A DNA stretch of 64,000 bases from contig JAGIAH010000013.1 of the NCBI GenBank assembly GCA_017744915.1, positions 48,309-112,308 of the forward strand. The letters run 5' to 3'. Below the pieces are notes generated by a model. It searched no databases, was not told the origin of the DNA, and was given only the letters and a program-made list of their open reading frames with translations. The position numbers and the translations under genes were made by a program. Below are positions 51,726-62,942 of this stretch, in pieces. The DNA is from Agrobacterium tumefaciens. Lineage in GTDB: Bacteria; Pseudomonadota; Alphaproteobacteria; Rhizobiales; Rhizobiaceae. The first letter of the stretch is position 1. Each line of letters begins with the position of its first letter.

Positions 51726-52150
51726 GCGAAGCCCCCGCGACAGAGCATGCACAATGTCTTTGCGGCGCCGTTGGCTTCACGGCCACGATCGGCGCCCGCG
51801 AATTCGGCGTTTGCCATTGCTCCATGTGCCGCCGCTGGTCCGGCGGTGCTTTCATGGCTGTTGAATGCACTGGTATCACCTTCGAGAACGAGGAAAGCCT
51901 TGGCGTTTATTCCTCGTCGGAATGGGGTGAGCGTTGCTTCTGCAAGAACTGCGGCAGCACGCTGGTCTGGCGTTCCAAGGATGGCAAGCATTTTGCCGTT
52001 TCGCTGCAGGCTTTCGACAACCCTTCCAGTTTCAAGTTCGCGTCGCAGATTTTCACGGATGAAAAGCCTTCTAGCTATTCCTTCGCAGAAACCACGCAGA
52101 ACATGACCGGCCCCGAATTCATCGCCATGATCACCTCGGCGGAGCACTAG
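51722..52150 (+). CDS. GFA/CENP-V-domain zinc protein inside the nuo operon
   Basis: A 142-residue protein of the glutathione-dependent formaldehyde-activating (GFA) family. Zinc ligands are seen as [25 protein letters not shown] and [13 protein letters not shown]. The family was named for a formaldehyde-glutathione activity that is disputed; its real roles are mostly unknown. The gene overlaps nuoC by four bases and ends one base before nuoD, so it is fully within the operon. It is not a complex I subunit in known structures; an assembly or stress function is possible but only inferred. Confidence 0.88.
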   Translation: MSEAPATEHAQCLCGAVGFTATIGAREFGVCHCSMCRRWSGGAFMAVECTGITFENEESLGVYSSSEWGERCFCKNCGSTLVWRSKDGKHFAVSLQAFDNPSSFKFASQIFTDEKPSSYSFAETTQNMTGPEFIAMITSAEH

Positions 52151-52151
52151 A

Positions 52152-53342
52152 ATGACTGAGCATAACGTCCGCAATTTCACGATCAACTTCGGTCCGGAAC
52201 ATCCGTCCGCGCACGGCGTGCTGCGTCTGGTTCTGGAACTGGACGGCGAAATCGTCGAGCGCGTCGATCCGCATATCGGTCTCCTGCATCGCGGTACCGA
52301 AAAGCTGATCGAGACTAAGACCTATCTGCAGGCCGTTCCTTACTTCGACCGTCTCGACTATGTCGCGCCGATGAACCAGGAACATGCTTTCGCGCTCGCC
52401 GTCGAAAAGCTGCTGGGCCTTGAAATCCCGATGCGTGGCCAGCTGATCCGCGTTCTTTATTCGGAAATCGGCCGCATCCTGTCGCACATCATGAACGTCA
52501 CGACGCAGGCCATGGACGTTGGCGCCATGACGCCGCCGGTCTGGGGCTTCGAAGAGCGCGAAAAGCTGATGGTGTTTTATGAGCGCGCCTGTGGCGCCCG
52601 CATGCACTCGGCTTATGTTCGTCCGGGCGGCGTGCATCAGGATCTGCCGCCGGAACTGGTGGACGATATCGGCAAGTGGTGCGATCCGTTCCTCACCGTT
52701 CTCGACAATATCGAAGGTCTTCTGACCGACAACCGCATCTACAAGCAGCGTAACGTCGATATCGGCGTCGTGTCGCTGGAAGATGCATTTGCCTGGGGTT
52801 TCACGGGCGTGATGGTGCGCGGTTCCGGCGCTGCCTGGGATCTGCGTCGTTCGCAGCCTTACGAGTGCTATTCCGATCTGGAATTCGACATTCCCGTCGG
52901 CAAGAACGGTGACTGCTACGACCGTTACCTGATCCGCATGCAGGAAATGCGCGAATCCGTAAAGATCATGAAGCAGTGCGTCGATCTTCTGTCCGGCAAG
53001 CATCGCATCGGCCCGGTCTCCTCGCTGGATGGCAAGGTGGTTCCGCCGAAGCGCGGCGAGATGAAGCGTTCGATGGAAGCGCTGATCCACCACTTCAAGC
53101 TTTATACCGAAGGTTACCACGTTCCGGCCGGCGAAGTTTACGCCGCCGTCGAAGCGCCGAAGGGCGAATTCGGCGTCTACGTGGTCGCGGACGGTTCCAA
53201 CAAGCCCTACCGCTGCAAGATCCGCGCGCCGGGTTATGCGCATCTGCAGGCCATGGATTTCCTGTGCAAGGGCCATCAGCTTGCCGACGTTACAGCCGTG
53301 CTCGGCTCTCTCGACATCGTGTTCGGGGAGGTCGACCGCTGA
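52152..53342 (+). CDS. nuoD: NADH-quinone oxidoreductase subunit D
   Basis: A 396-residue 49-kDa-type subunit that forms the quinone site with NuoB. The start [20 protein letters not shown] is diagnostic; [40 protein letters not shown] and [20 protein letters not shown] follow, and the end [15 protein letters not shown] is typical. Length is normal for the separate NuoD. It overlaps the small secreted-protein gene downstream (TGATG). Confidence 0.97.
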   Translation: MTEHNVRNFTINFGPEHPSAHGVLRLVLELDGEIVERVDPHIGLLHRGTEKLIETKTYLQAVPYFDRLDYVAPMNQEHAFALAVEKLLGLEIPMRGQLIRVLYSEIGRILSHIMNVTTQAMDVGAMTPPVWGFEEREKLMVFYERACGARMHSAYVRPGGVHQDLPPELVDDIGKWCDPFLTVLDNIEGLLTDNRIYKQRNVDIGVVSLEDAFAWGFTGVMVRGSGAAWDLRRSQPYECYSDLEFDIPVGKNGDCYDRYLIRMQEMRESVKIMKQCVDLLSGKHRIGPVSSLDGKVVPPKRGEMKRSMEALIHHFKLYTEGYHVPAGEVYAAVEAPKGEFGVYVVADGSNKPYRCKIRAPGYAHLQAMDFLCKGHQLADVTAVLGSLDIVFGEVDR

Positions 53343-53602
53343 TGCGTCTGCCGCTGGCCATTCCGGCTTTTCTTGCTGCGATGTCTGCCCCCGTTTTCGC
53401 CCAGACGGCGACGGATGAGGGCGGCGTATCGCTGTCGAGCGGCGGCTCTTCGACCATCAAGCAGCTTCTGTCCCTGGGATACGAGATCAAGGCCTCGGTT
53501 CCCAATGGCAGCAAGTTCATCGTGTTCATGCAGAAAGACAAGGCGGCTTACGCCTGCGAATTCGTCACGGTGGCGAGATCGCGTTGTGAGACGTTAAACT
53601 GA
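53342..53602 (+). CDS. Small secreted protein between nuoD and nuoE
   Basis: An 86-residue protein with a signal peptide (LPLAIPAFLAAMSAPVFAQ) and a small mature domain: SSTIKQLLSLGYEIKASVPN, then GSKFIVFMQKDKAAYACEFV and ARSRCETLN. Two Cys in the end part may form a disulfide. It starts at the ATG of the TGATG overlap with nuoD, and nuoE starts 16 bases after it, so it is co-translated with complex I genes. It would be periplasmic, unlike the cytoplasmic NuoD and NuoE. I know no function; a complex I assembly or stability role is a guess from position. Confidence 0.75.
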   Translation: MRLPLAIPAFLAAMSAPVFAQTATDEGGVSLSSGGSSTIKQLLSLGYEIKASVPNGSKFIVFMQKDKAAYACEFVTVARSRCETLN

Positions 53603-53618
53603 AAAGGCGTGAGGAAGT

Positions 53619-54716
53619 ATGTCCGTTCGTCGACTAGCCGAAGATCAGTTCCAGCCCGTGGCATTTGCCTTCAATGCGGAAAACACCGCATGGGCGGAAA
53701 AGACGATCAAGAAATATCCCGAGGGACGCCAGCAATCGGCTGTCATCCCGCTGCTCATGCGTGCGCAGGAGCAGGACGGCTGGGTTACCCGCGCCGCCAT
53801 TGAAAAAGTCGCGGACATGCTGGATATGGCCTATATCCGCGTGATGGAAGTGGCGACCTTCTATACCCAGTTCCAGCTGAAGCCGGTCGGCACACGCGCC
53901 CACGTCCAGGTCTGCGGCACCACGCCGTGCATGCTGCGCGGCTCGGAAGCGCTGATGGATGTCTGCCGCAAGAAGATCCACCATGATCCACTGCACACCA
54001 ATGAGAGCGGCACGCTCTCCTGGGAAGAAGTGGAATGTCAGGGCGCCTGCGTCAACGCGCCGATGGTCATCATCTTCAAGGACGCCTATGAGGATCTGAC
54101 GCCCGAGCGTCTGGAAGAGATCATCGACACGTTCGAGGCAGGCAAGGGCGACACCGTCAAGACCGGTCCGCAGATCGACCGTCACGAGTCGGTCCCGGTC
54201 GGTGGCCTGACGACGCTGACGGAAGAGATCAAGCCGGATCGCTCCAATCTCGACAAGCCGGCCGAAGTGGCTGCGGATGCCGCTCCGGTTCCGCCGTCCA
54301 ATGCGGCAAAGCCGAAGACGGACGCTCCGGAAACCGATCCGAAGCTGAAGACGCCGGCCAATGAGCCGAAGGCTGCGGAAGCCAATGTCAAGGCTGCTGA
54401 AAAGGAAGCTTCGGGTTCCGCGAAGCCGTCGCTCGATTCCAAGGATCGTCCGGCCGGCATCGAAAAGCCGGCAACGCCCGATGACCTGAAGCTCATTTCC
54501 GGCGTCGGTCCGAAGATCGAGGGCACGCTCAACGAGCTCGGCATTTTCACCTATGCGCAGATCGCCGGCTGGAAGAAGCCCGAATGCGACTGGGTTGATG
54601 GTTATCTGAATTTCAAGGGCCGCATCGAACGCGACGAGTGGATCAAGCAGGCCGAGGCGCTCGCCAAGGGTGGCGAAGCCGAGTATATCAGGGTCTTCGG
54701 CAAGAAGCCGCGGTAA
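53619..54716 (+). CDS. nuoE: NADH-quinone oxidoreductase subunit E with C-terminal extension
   Basis: A 365-residue protein. The first 200 residues are the 24-kDa subunit with a [2Fe-2S] cluster: VCGTTPCMLRGSEALMDVC and VECQGACVNAPM. Normal NuoE has about 170-240 residues. Here a low-complexity Ala/Pro/Lys/Glu linker (about 200-285) leads to a second domain near 288-350 reading DDLKLISGVGPKIEGTLNEL and GIFTYAQIAGWKKPECDWV, which resembles the helix-hairpin-helix domain of ribosomal L21-like and Rhizobiales NuoE proteins. The added domain may bind nucleic acid or a partner. AAGGCGTGAGG precedes the start. Confidence 0.93.
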   Translation: MSVRRLAEDQFQPVAFAFNAENTAWAEKTIKKYPEGRQQSAVIPLLMRAQEQDGWVTRAAIEKVADMLDMAYIRVMEVATFYTQFQLKPVGTRAHVQVCGTTPCMLRGSEALMDVCRKKIHHDPLHTNESGTLSWEEVECQGACVNAPMVIIFKDAYEDLTPERLEEIIDTFEAGKGDTVKTGPQIDRHESVPVGGLTTLTEEIKPDRSNLDKPAEVAADAAPVPPSNAAKPKTDAPETDPKLKTPANEPKAAEANVKAAEKEASGSAKPSLDSKDRPAGIEKPATPDDLKLISGVGPKIEGTLNELGIFTYAQIAGWKKPECDWVDGYLNFKGRIERDEWIKQAEALAKGGEAEYIRVFGKKPR

Positions 54717-54726
54717 GAGGTGAAGC

Positions 54727-56031
54727 ATGTTAAAAGATCAGGATCGCATCTTTACCAATCTCTACGGCCTCAAGGACAAGTCCCTGAAGGGCGTGAGAGC
54801 GCGCGGCCATTGGGACGGTACCAAGCAGATCATCGAAAAGGGCCGTGACTGGATCATCAACGAGATGAAGGCCTCCGGCCTTCGCGGTCGCGGCGGCGCT
54901 GGCTTCCCGACGGGTCTCAAATGGTCCTTCATGCCGAAGGAAAATGACGGCCGCCCGCATTATCTCGTCGTTAACGCCGACGAATCCGAGCCCGGCACCT
55001 GCAAGGACCGCGAAATCCTGCGCAACGATCCGCATACGCTGATCGAAGGCTGCGTGATCGCCGGTTTCGCCATGGGCGCGCATACGGCCTATATCTATGT
55101 TCGCGGCGAATATATGCGCGAGCGTGAAGCGCTGCAGGCAGCCATCGACGAATGTTACGATGCCGGCCTGCTCGGCAAGAACAACAAGAATGGCTGGGAT
55201 TTCGACATCTACGTCCATCACGGCGCGGGTGCCTATATCTGCGGCGAAGAGACGGCTCTGCTCGAAAGCCTTGAAGGCAAGAAGGGCCAGCCGCGCCTCA
55301 AGCCGCCGTTCCCGGCCAATATGGGTCTTTACGGCTGCCCGACGACCGTCAACAACGTTGAATCGATCGCCGTTGCGCCGACCATCCTGCGCCGTGGCGC
55401 CGCGTGGTTCTCGTCCATCGGCCGTCCGAACAATGTCGGCACCAAGCTGTTCATGGTCTCCGGCCATGTCGAGCGTCCCTGCACCTTCGAAGATGCGCTG
55501 GGCCTGTCCTTCCGTGAGCTGATCGAACACCATTGCGGTGGCATTCGCGGCGGCTGGGACAATCTGCTTGGCGTCATTCCCGGCGGCGCATCCTGCCCCA
55601 TCGTTCGCGGTGAGGACATGAAAGACGCCATCATGGATTTCGACGGCATGCGCGAAGTGAAGTCTTCGTTCGGCACCGGCGGCATGATCGTCATGGACAA
55701 GTCCACCGACGTCATCAAGGCGATCGCCCGCATCGCGGCCTTCTTCAAGCATGACAGCTGCGGCCAGTGCACGCCGTGCCGCGAAGGCACGGGCTGGATG
55801 TGGCGCGTGCTGGAGCGCATGGTCAAGGGCAATGCGCAGAAGCGCGAAATCGACATGCTGTTCGAAGTGACGAAGCAGATCGAAGGCCACACCATCTGTG
55901 CGCTCGGCGATGCCGCCGCATGGCCGGTACAGGCGCTGATCCGCAATTTCCGTCCGGAAATCGAAAAGCGGATCGACCAATATACCTACAGGGCCATGGA
56001 TGATGGCGCTGTTCTGGAAGCCGCTGAATAA
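54727..56031 (+). CDS. nuoF: NADH-quinone oxidoreductase subunit F
   Basis: A 434-residue subunit that binds NADH and FMN and cluster N3. [20 protein letters not shown] is the FMN-binding loop, [20 protein letters not shown] and [20 protein letters not shown] are conserved, and [20 protein letters not shown] holds three Cys ligands of the 4Fe-4S cluster, with a fourth in [14 protein letters not shown]. Ten bases separate it from nuoE. It is cytoplasmic and works with NuoE and NuoG. Confidence 0.97.
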   Translation: MLKDQDRIFTNLYGLKDKSLKGVRARGHWDGTKQIIEKGRDWIINEMKASGLRGRGGAGFPTGLKWSFMPKENDGRPHYLVVNADESEPGTCKDREILRNDPHTLIEGCVIAGFAMGAHTAYIYVRGEYMREREALQAAIDECYDAGLLGKNNKNGWDFDIYVHHGAGAYICGEETALLESLEGKKGQPRLKPPFPANMGLYGCPTTVNNVESIAVAPTILRRGAAWFSSIGRPNNVGTKLFMVSGHVERPCTFEDALGLSFRELIEHHCGGIRGGWDNLLGVIPGGASCPIVRGEDMKDAIMDFDGMREVKSSFGTGGMIVMDKSTDVIKAIARIAAFFKHDSCGQCTPCREGTGWMWRVLERMVKGNAQKREIDMLFEVTKQIEGHTICALGDAAAWPVQALIRNFRPEIEKRIDQYTYRAMDDGAVLEAAE

Positions 56032-56179
56032 GCACTCAGGCTTCAGGCGGAGCCGGAAATTTCCGGCCCCGCGACACCATGAAGCGTCTGGCGATTTTTC
56101 GGATGCCGGGCGCGATTAAGGATTTGTTGCGGACCGTGTGAGACATGGGACGAACAGGCAACAGGACGTAAGTAGAACC

Positions 56180-58261
56180 ATGGCAAAGCTCAAGGTTGAC
56201 GGTAAAGAGATCGAGGTTCCGGATCATTTCACGCTGTTGCAGGCGTGCGAAGAGGCGGGTGCTGAAGTTCCGCGCTTTTGTTTTCATGAGCGCTTGTCGG
56301 TCGCGGGTAACTGCCGCATGTGTCTCATCGAGGTGAAGGGCGGACCGCCCAAGCCTGCCGCATCCTGCGCCATGGGCGTTCGCGACGTTCGCGGCGGCCC
56401 GAACGGCGAATTGCCGGAAGTTTTCACCAACACGCCGATGGTCAAGAAGGCCCGCGAAGGCGTGATGGAATTCTTGCTCATCAACCATCCGCTGGATTGC
56501 CCGATCTGCGACCAGGGCGGCGAATGCGACCTGCAGGACCAGGCCATGGCCTTCGGTATCGCCGGTTCGCGTTACGCGGAAAACAAGCGCGCGGTTGAAG
56601 ACAAATATATCGGCCCGCTCGTCAAGACGGTGATGAACCGCTGCATTCACTGCACGCGCTGCGTCCGTTTCACGACGGAAGTTGCCGGCATTGCCGAACT
56701 CGGCCTCATCGGTCGCGGCGAAGATGCCGAAATCACCACCTATCTCGAGCAGGCGATGACCTCCGAGCTTCAGGGCAACGTGGTTGACCTCTGCCCGGTC
56801 GGTGCGCTCACCTCCAAGCCTTTCGCCTTCACTGCCCGTCCGTGGGAACTGAACAAGACCGAAACCATCGACGTGATGGACGCTCTCGGTTCAGCCATCC
56901 GCGTCGATACCCGTGGCCGCGAAGTCATGCGCGTCATGCCGCGCGTCAACGAGGCGATCAACGAAGAGTGGATTTCCGACAAGAGCCGTTTCATCTGGGA
57001 CGGCCTGAAGACGCAGCGTCTCGACCGGCCTTACGTCCGCAAGGACGGCCGTCTGCAGCCTGCAAGCTGGGGTGAAGCCTTTGGCGCCATCAAGCAGGCT
57101 GTTGCCGCAACGTCTGGTTCGAAGATCGGCGCAATCGCCGGTGATCTGGCTTCCGTCGAAGAAATGTTCGCGCTGAAGTCGCTTCTCGCTTCGCTCGGCT
57201 CGGCCAATGTCGATTGCCGCCAGGATGGCGCAGCGCTTGATCCGTCTTTGGGTCGCGCCAGCTACATCTTCAATTCCACCATTGAAGGCATCGAACAGGC
57301 CGACGCCCTGTTGATTGTTGGTTCCAACCCGCGCTTCGAAGCGGCCGTGCTCAACGCGCGCATCCGCAAGCGCTGGCGCCGTGGCGGTTTCCCGATCGGT
57401 GTGATCGGCGAGGCTGGTGAACTGCGCTACAATTACGAATATCTCGGCTCGGGTGCTGAAACGCTTTCGGATCTGGCCAATGGCGCGCACAGCTTCATCG
57501 ACAAGCTGAAGTCTGCCAAGAACCCGCTGATCATCATCGGTCAGGGCGCTCTGGCACGTGCCGATGGCGCTGCCGTTCTCGCGGCTGCTGCAAAGCTTGC
57601 CGTTTCGGTTGGCGCGGTCACCGAAGAGTGGAATGGCTTCTCGGTGCTGCACACTGCCGCTGCCCGCGTCGGCGGTCTCGATATTGGCTTCGTGCCGGGC
57701 GAGGGCGGTGTTGCCGCAGCCGAAATGGTCGCCTCCATGGACGTTCTCTTCCTGCTCGGCGCCGATGAACTCGACCTGTCCAACAAGGGCGCCAAGTTCA
57801 CCGTCTATATCGGCAGCCATGGCGATCAGGGCGCGATGAACGCCGACGTCATCCTTCCGGGTGCGGCCTATACCGAAAAATCCGGTATCTGGGTCAATAC
57901 CGAAGGTCGCGTTCAGGTGGGCAACCGCGCAGGTTTCGCACCGGGCGAAGCCCGTGAAGACTGGGCGATCCTGCGTGCTCTGTCCGACGTTCTCGGCAAG
58001 AAGCTGCCGTTCGATTCGCTGTCGGCGCTGCGCGGCCAGCTTTATGTCGCGCATCCGCATCTGGCGGAAACCGACGAGATCGCCGCCGGCAACGGTAAGG
58101 ATATCGAAGCGCTGGCCGGCAAAACCGGCTCGCTCACCAAGTCGGCGTTTGCCTCGCCGGTAAAAGACTTTTATTTGACGAACCCGATTGCGCGCGCCTC
58201 TGCCGTCATGGCCGAGTGCTCCGCATTGGCCCGCAACAATTTCCAGGCTGCGGCAGAGTAA
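56180..58261 (+). CDS. nuoG: NADH-quinone oxidoreductase subunit G
   Basis: A 693-residue iron-sulfur subunit. The N-terminal [2Fe-2S] domain has [20 protein letters not shown], the next [20 protein letters not shown], then [20 protein letters not shown] for the 4Fe-4S centres, and the rest is a molybdopterin-like fold (for example [20 protein letters not shown]). The start at 56180 ([14 protein letters not shown]) is chosen over 56138. It lies 148 bases after nuoF, a longer gap than others in the operon. It carries electrons from NuoF towards NuoI. Confidence 0.96.
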   Translation: MAKLKVDGKEIEVPDHFTLLQACEEAGAEVPRFCFHERLSVAGNCRMCLIEVKGGPPKPAASCAMGVRDVRGGPNGELPEVFTNTPMVKKAREGVMEFLLINHPLDCPICDQGGECDLQDQAMAFGIAGSRYAENKRAVEDKYIGPLVKTVMNRCIHCTRCVRFTTEVAGIAELGLIGRGEDAEITTYLEQAMTSELQGNVVDLCPVGALTSKPFAFTARPWELNKTETIDVMDALGSAIRVDTRGREVMRVMPRVNEAINEEWISDKSRFIWDGLKTQRLDRPYVRKDGRLQPASWGEAFGAIKQAVAATSGSKIGAIAGDLASVEEMFALKSLLASLGSANVDCRQDGAALDPSLGRASYIFNSTIEGIEQADALLIVGSNPRFEAAVLNARIRKRWRRGGFPIGVIGEAGELRYNYEYLGSGAETLSDLANGAHSFIDKLKSAKNPLIIIGQGALARADGAAVLAAAAKLAVSVGAVTEEWNGFSVLHTAAARVGGLDIGFVPGEGGVAAAEMVASMDVLFLLGADELDLSNKGAKFTVYIGSHGDQGAMNADVILPGAAYTEKSGIWVNTEGRVQVGNRAGFAPGEAREDWAILRALSDVLGKKLPFDSLSALRGQLYVAHPHLAETDEIAAGNGKDIEALAGKTGSLTKSAFASPVKDFYLTNPIARASAVMAECSALARNNFQAAAE

Positions 58262-58274
58262 GGGTAGGGGATTT

Positions 58275-59321
58275 ATGGAACAGTTTTTCTGGAGCTACGT
58301 CTGGCCCGCGCTGATCATGGTCGGCCAGTCCCTGCTGCTTCTCGTTTGCCTTCTCGTGGCCATCGCCTTCCTGCTGCTTGCTGACCGTAAGGTCTGGGCA
58401 GCCGTGCAGCTGCGCCGTGGTCCGAACGTCGTTGGTCCCTTTGGTCTTTTCCAGTCCTTCGCCGACCTCTTGAAGTTCATCCTGAAGGAACCGGTTATTC
58501 CGGCCGGTGCCAACAAGGCCGTCTTCCTTCTGGCGCCGCTTGTCGCCGTGACGCTGGCGCTCGCCACCTATGCCGTCATTCCCTTCGCCGATGGCTGGGT
58601 CGTCGCCAATATCAATGTCGGCATTCTCTACATCTTCGCGATCTCGTCGCTTGAAGTCTACGGCATCATCATGGGCGGCTGGGCTTCGAACTCGAAGTAT
58701 CCGTTCCTCGGCGCGCTGCGTTCGGCCGCGCAGATGGTGTCCTACGAAGTATCGATCGGTCTCGTCATCGTCACCGTTCTGCTCTGCGTCGGCTCGCTGA
58801 ACCTGACGGATATCGTTCTTGCACAGCGCACCGGCCTCGGCACCATGCTCGGCCTGCCGGCATCGTTCCTCGACTGGCACTGGCTGTCGCTGTTCCCGAT
58901 GTTCATCGTGTTCTTCATTTCCGGCCTTGCCGAAACCAACCGTCCGCCCTTCGACCTTCCGGAAGCGGAATCGGAACTGGTTGCCGGCCACATGGTCGAG
59001 TACGGCTCCACGCCTTACATGATGTTCATGCTCGGCGAATATGCCGCGATCGTCCTGATCTGCTGCCTGACGACGATCCTGTTCCTCGGCGGCTGGCTGC
59101 CGATCGTGGATGTGTGGTTCCTGAACTGGGTTCCGGGCATTGTCTGGTTCGCTTTGAAGGGCTGCATGGTCTTCTTCATGATCGCGCTCACCAAGGCTTT
59201 CGTTCCGCGTTATCGTTATGACCAGCTCATGCGTCTTGGCTGGAAGGTGTTCCTGCCGCTGTCGCTCGCCATGGTCGTTATTGTTGCATTCGTATTGAAG
59301 CTGACGGGGTGGGCCGGTTGA
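58275..59321 (+). CDS. nuoH: NADH-quinone oxidoreductase subunit H
   Basis: A 348-residue membrane subunit that joins the quinone tunnel to the membrane arm. Eight helices; [40 protein letters not shown] and [20 protein letters not shown] are diagnostic, with acidic residues in the last and in [23 protein letters not shown] 58275 begins [17 protein letters not shown]. It starts 13 bases after nuoG. Confidence 0.97.
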   Translation: MEQFFWSYVWPALIMVGQSLLLLVCLLVAIAFLLLADRKVWAAVQLRRGPNVVGPFGLFQSFADLLKFILKEPVIPAGANKAVFLLAPLVAVTLALATYAVIPFADGWVVANINVGILYIFAISSLEVYGIIMGGWASNSKYPFLGALRSAAQMVSYEVSIGLVIVTVLLCVGSLNLTDIVLAQRTGLGTMLGLPASFLDWHWLSLFPMFIVFFISGLAETNRPPFDLPEAESELVAGHMVEYGSTPYMMFMLGEYAAIVLICCLTTILFLGGWLPIVDVWFLNWVPGIVWFALKGCMVFFMIALTKAFVPRYRYDQLMRLGWKVFLPLSLAMVVIVAFVLKLTGWAG

Positions 59322-59357
59322 TGTCTGAACTCCTCGCTCAAAGATCTGGAGACTGAG

Positions 59358-59849
59358 ATGGCAAGCCTCTCCCAAGCCGTCAACTCGCTGTTCCTGAAGG
59401 AATTCGTAGGTGCGATCTTCCTGACCATGCGCCACTTCTTCAAACAGAAGGCGACGATCAACTATCCTTTCGAAAAGGGTCCGGTCTCGCCGCGCTTCCG
59501 TGGTGAACACGCGCTGCGCCGTTATCCGAACGGTGAAGAACGCTGCATCGCCTGCAAGCTGTGTGAAGCGATCTGTCCCGCTCAGGCGATCACCATCGAA
59601 GCTGGCCCGCGCCGCAATGACGGCACCCGCCGCACGGTGCGTTACGACATCGACATGGTGAAGTGCATCTATTGCGGCTTCTGCCAGGAAGCCTGCCCGG
59701 TGGATGCCATCGTCGAAGGCCCGAATTTCGAATTCGCGACGGAAACCCGCGAGGAGCTTTATTTCGACAAGCAGAAGCTTCTCGACAATGGCGACCGCTG
59801 GGAGCGTGAAATCGCGCGCAACCTCGCACTGGATGCACCTTACCGTTAA
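59358..59849 (+). CDS. nuoI: NADH-quinone oxidoreductase subunit I
   Basis: A 163-residue ferredoxin-like subunit that holds two 4Fe-4S clusters, N6a and N6b. The Cys motifs are [20 protein letters not shown] and [35 protein letters not shown] lies before the first. It starts 36 bases after nuoH and is followed by a 136-base gap before nuoJ. Confidence 0.97.
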   Translation: MASLSQAVNSLFLKEFVGAIFLTMRHFFKQKATINYPFEKGPVSPRFRGEHALRRYPNGEERCIACKLCEAICPAQAITIEAGPRRNDGTRRTVRYDIDMVKCIYCGFCQEACPVDAIVEGPNFEFATETREELYFDKQKLLDNGDRWEREIARNLALDAPYR

Positions 59850-59985
59850 GGTGCAACCGTCTTTCCGGGGGCGACCCCGGAGAGCGATGAAAAGTAAAAT
59901 GCCTGCGCGGTTTTCGCCGGCGGGGACGAAACGGGTGAGGGGCCTTCGAGCCATCTTCTCCCGATGAGGACAAGAAGGCACCAAG

Positions 59986-60600
59986 ATGGGTCTGCACGCT
60001 GTATTCTTTTATATATTCGCTTTCGTCGCCGTGGCGTCTGCGTTCATGGTCATCGCATCGAAGAACCCTGTTCATTCGGTGCTGTTTCTGATCTTGACCT
60101 TCTTCAACGCAGCCGCGCTGTTCCTGCTGACGGGGGCCGAATTCCTCGGCATGATCCTGCTGGTGGTCTATGTCGGCGCCGTTGCGGTGCTCTTCCTCTT
60201 CGTCGTCATGATGCTGGATGTGGATTTCGCCGAGCTTCGCTCCGGCGTGCTGCATTATGCCCCGGTCGGCGCGCTGATCGGTATCATCCTTGCGGCTGAA
60301 CTGATCGTCGTTGTCGGCGGCAGCGTGCTGAACCCGCAGGCGGCAAAATCGATCACCATGCCGATCCCGCCGGTGACGGAACGCACCAACACGGCGGCGC
60401 TCGGCGATGTGCTCTATACCAACTACGTCTATTTCTTCCAGCTCGCCGGCCTCGTGCTGCTGGTGGCCATGATCGGCGCCATCGTGCTGACGCTGCGTCA
60501 TCGCACCGACATCAAGCGGCAGGATATAACCACGCAGGTTGGCCGCAACCCGAAGACCGCCGTTACCACGGTCAAGGTCAAGCCGGGCCAGGGCATCTGA
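59986..60600 (+). CDS. nuoJ: NADH-quinone oxidoreductase subunit J
   Basis: A 204-residue membrane subunit with five helices. [20 protein letters not shown] and [20 protein letters not shown] are conserved, the latter containing the region that changes between alpha- and pi-helix. A C-terminal cytoplasmic tail of about 35 residues ([20 protein letters not shown]) is longer than in E. coli. nuoK follows by 28 bases. Confidence 0.95.
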   Translation: MGLHAVFFYIFAFVAVASAFMVIASKNPVHSVLFLILTFFNAAALFLLTGAEFLGMILLVVYVGAVAVLFLFVVMMLDVDFAELRSGVLHYAPVGALIGIILAAELIVVVGGSVLNPQAAKSITMPIPPVTERTNTAALGDVLYTNYVYFFQLAGLVLLVAMIGAIVLTLRHRTDIKRQDITTQVGRNPKTAVTTVKVKPGQGI

Positions 60601-60628
60601 GGCGCGAACGGATCCAAGGAAACAGAAT

Positions 60629-60937
60629 ATGGAAATCGGTCTTTCCCACTACCTGACGGTCAGCGCCATCCTCTTTACGATCGGCGTCTTCGGCATCTTC
60701 CTCAACCGGAAGAACGTCATCGTCATCCTGATGTCGATCGAACTCATCCTGCTCGCCGTCAACATCAACATGGTGGCCTTCTCGGCCTTCCTGAACGATA
60801 TCGTCGGCCAGGTCTTCGCACTTTTCATTCTGACCGTCGCAGCCGCCGAAGCGGCCATCGGTCTTGCAATACTCGTTGTCTTCTACCGCAACCGCGGATC
60901 GATCGCCGTGGAAGACGTCAATATGATGAAGGGCTGA
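60629..60937 (+). CDS. nuoK: NADH-quinone oxidoreductase subunit K
   Basis: A 102-residue subunit with three helices. [20 protein letters not shown] contains the conserved Glu of the proton route, and [20 protein letters not shown] the second. The ATG at 60629 follows AAGGAAA; upstream frame 60539 is the nuoJ tail in another frame. nuoL starts seven bases later. Confidence 0.96.
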   Translation: MEIGLSHYLTVSAILFTIGVFGIFLNRKNVIVILMSIELILLAVNINMVAFSAFLNDIVGQVFALFILTVAAAEAAIGLAILVVFYRNRGSIAVEDVNMMKG

Positions 60938-60944
60938 TAAGGCT

Positions 60945-62942
60945 ATGATCTACAAGGCTATCGTCTTTCTTCCACTGATCGGCTTCCTGATCGCCGGCCT
61001 GTTCGGCCGCTCTATCGGCGCCAAGGCCTCGGAATATGTCACCACCGGTCTGATGATCGTGGTCGCCATCCTGTCGTGGATCGTGTTCTTCAACATTGCA
61101 CTCGCCCATGGCGAGCCGGGCGAGGTGATCAAGGTCACCGTGCTGCGCTGGATCCAGTCCGGCGGCATCGATGTCGAGTGGGCGTTCCGCATCGATACGT
61201 TGACGGCCGTCATGTTCGTCGTGGTCAACACGGTCTCGACCTTGGTGCACCTCTATTCGATCGGATACATGCACCACGATCCGCATCGTCCGCGCTTCTT
61301 CGCCTATCTGTCGCTCTTCACCTTCGCCATGCTGATGCTGGTAACCTCCGACAACCTGCTGCAGATGTTCTTCGGCTGGGAAGGCGTGGGTCTGGCGTCC
61401 TATCTGCTGATCGGTTTCTGGTTCAAGAAACCTTCGGCCTCTGCCGCCGCCATGAAGGCCTTCATCGTCAACCGTGTTGGTGACTTTGGCTTCATCCTCG
61501 GCATTGGCGGTGTGTTCGTGCTGTTCGGCTCGATCAATTTGGAGACGATCTTCGCCGCGGCCGGCACCTATCTGCCGGCTGAAGGTGCCGCTTCCACCGA
61601 AACCGTCATCAACCTGTTCGGCATGCAGCTGGACAAGGCCAATGCGATGACGGGCGTCTGCCTGCTGCTCTTCATGGGCGCCATGGGTAAGTCGGCGCAG
61701 TTCCTGCTGCACACCTGGCTGCCGGACGCGATGGAAGGCCCGACCCCGGTTTCGGCCCTCATTCACGCCGCAACCATGGTTACCGCCGGCGTCTTCCTTG
61801 TCGCCCGCATGTCGCCGTTGTTCGAACTGTCGCATGATGCCTTGACCGTCGTGACGCTGATCGGCGCGATCACCGCCTTCTTTGCCGCGACCGTCGGTCT
61901 CGTGCAGAACGACATCAAGCGCGTGATCGCCTATTCGACCTGCTCGCAGCTCGGCTACATGTTCGTGGCGCTCGGCGTCGGCGCTTATGGTGCCGCCGTA
62001 TTCCACCTCTTCACGCACGCCTTCTTCAAGGCCCTGCTGTTCTTGTGCGCCGGCTCGGTCATCCATGCCGTCGATGGCGAACAGGACATGCGTTACATGG
62101 GCGGCCTGCGCAAGCATATCCCCATCACCTTCTGGACCATGACCGTTGGCACGCTGGCGCTGACCGGCGTTGGTATCCCGGGCACGATGATCGGTTTTGC
62201 CGGCTTCTTCTCCAAGGACGTCATCATCGAATCCGCTTACGCGTCCCATTCGGTGCTGTCCGGTTTCGCTTTCACACTGCTGGTTATCGCTGCGCTGTTC
62301 ACCAGCTTCTATTCCTGGCGTCTGGCCTTCATGACCTTTTTCGGCAAGCCGCGCGCTTCCGCCGACGTCATGCACCATGTGCATGAATCGCCGATGGTCA
62401 TGCTGATCCCGCTCTTCATCCTCACCGTCGGCGCGATCTTCGCCGGTGTGCTCTTCGAAGGTTATTTCTTCGGTCATGAATATGCCGAATTCTGGAAGGG
62501 TGCCCTGTTCACACTTCCGGAAAACGAAATCCTCGAGGAATTCCACCACGTGCCGCTGTGGGTGAAGTGGAGCCCGTTCTTCGCCATGGCGCTTGGTTTC
62601 GTGACCGCATGGTACATGTATATCAAGTCGCCGGAGACGCCGAAGCGTCTGGCCGAGACCCATCGCGGCCTCTACCAGTTCCTCTTGAACAAGTGGTATT
62701 TCGACGAACTCTACGACTTCCTCTTCGTACGTTCCGCAAAGGCGCTCGGTCGCTTCCTGTGGAAGAAGGGCGACGTCGCCGTCATCGACCACTATGGACC
62801 GAACGGCATTGCAGCGCGTGTGGTTGACGTGACCAACCGCATGGTCCGCCTGCAATCCGGTTACCTCTATCATTATGCCTTTGCGATGCTGATCGGCATC
62901 GCGGCGCTTGTCACCTGGATGATGCTCGGGAGTGCCTTCTGA
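60945..62942 (+). CDS. nuoL: NADH-quinone oxidoreductase subunit L
   Basis: A 665-residue antiporter-like subunit with about 16 helices and the long lateral helix at the end. [80 protein letters not shown] and [20 protein letters not shown] are diagnostic, with the Glu and Lys residues for proton transfer. Its TGA overlaps the nuoM ATG (TGATG). Confidence 0.97.
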   Translation: MIYKAIVFLPLIGFLIAGLFGRSIGAKASEYVTTGLMIVVAILSWIVFFNIALAHGEPGEVIKVTVLRWIQSGGIDVEWAFRIDTLTAVMFVVVNTVSTLVHLYSIGYMHHDPHRPRFFAYLSLFTFAMLMLVTSDNLLQMFFGWEGVGLASYLLIGFWFKKPSASAAAMKAFIVNRVGDFGFILGIGGVFVLFGSINLETIFAAAGTYLPAEGAASTETVINLFGMQLDKANAMTGVCLLLFMGAMGKSAQFLLHTWLPDAMEGPTPVSALIHAATMVTAGVFLVARMSPLFELSHDALTVVTLIGAITAFFAATVGLVQNDIKRVIAYSTCSQLGYMFVALGVGAYGAAVFHLFTHAFFKALLFLCAGSVIHAVDGEQDMRYMGGLRKHIPITFWTMTVGTLALTGVGIPGTMIGFAGFFSKDVIIESAYASHSVLSGFAFTLLVIAALFTSFYSWRLAFMTFFGKPRASADVMHHVHESPMVMLIPLFILTVGAIFAGVLFEGYFFGHEYAEFWKGALFTLPENEILEEFHHVPLWVKWSPFFAMALGFVTAWYMYIKSPETPKRLAETHRGLYQFLLNKWYFDELYDFLFVRSAKALGRFLWKKGDVAVIDHYGPNGIAARVVDVTNRMVRLQSGYLYHYAFAMLIGIAALVTWMMLGSAF

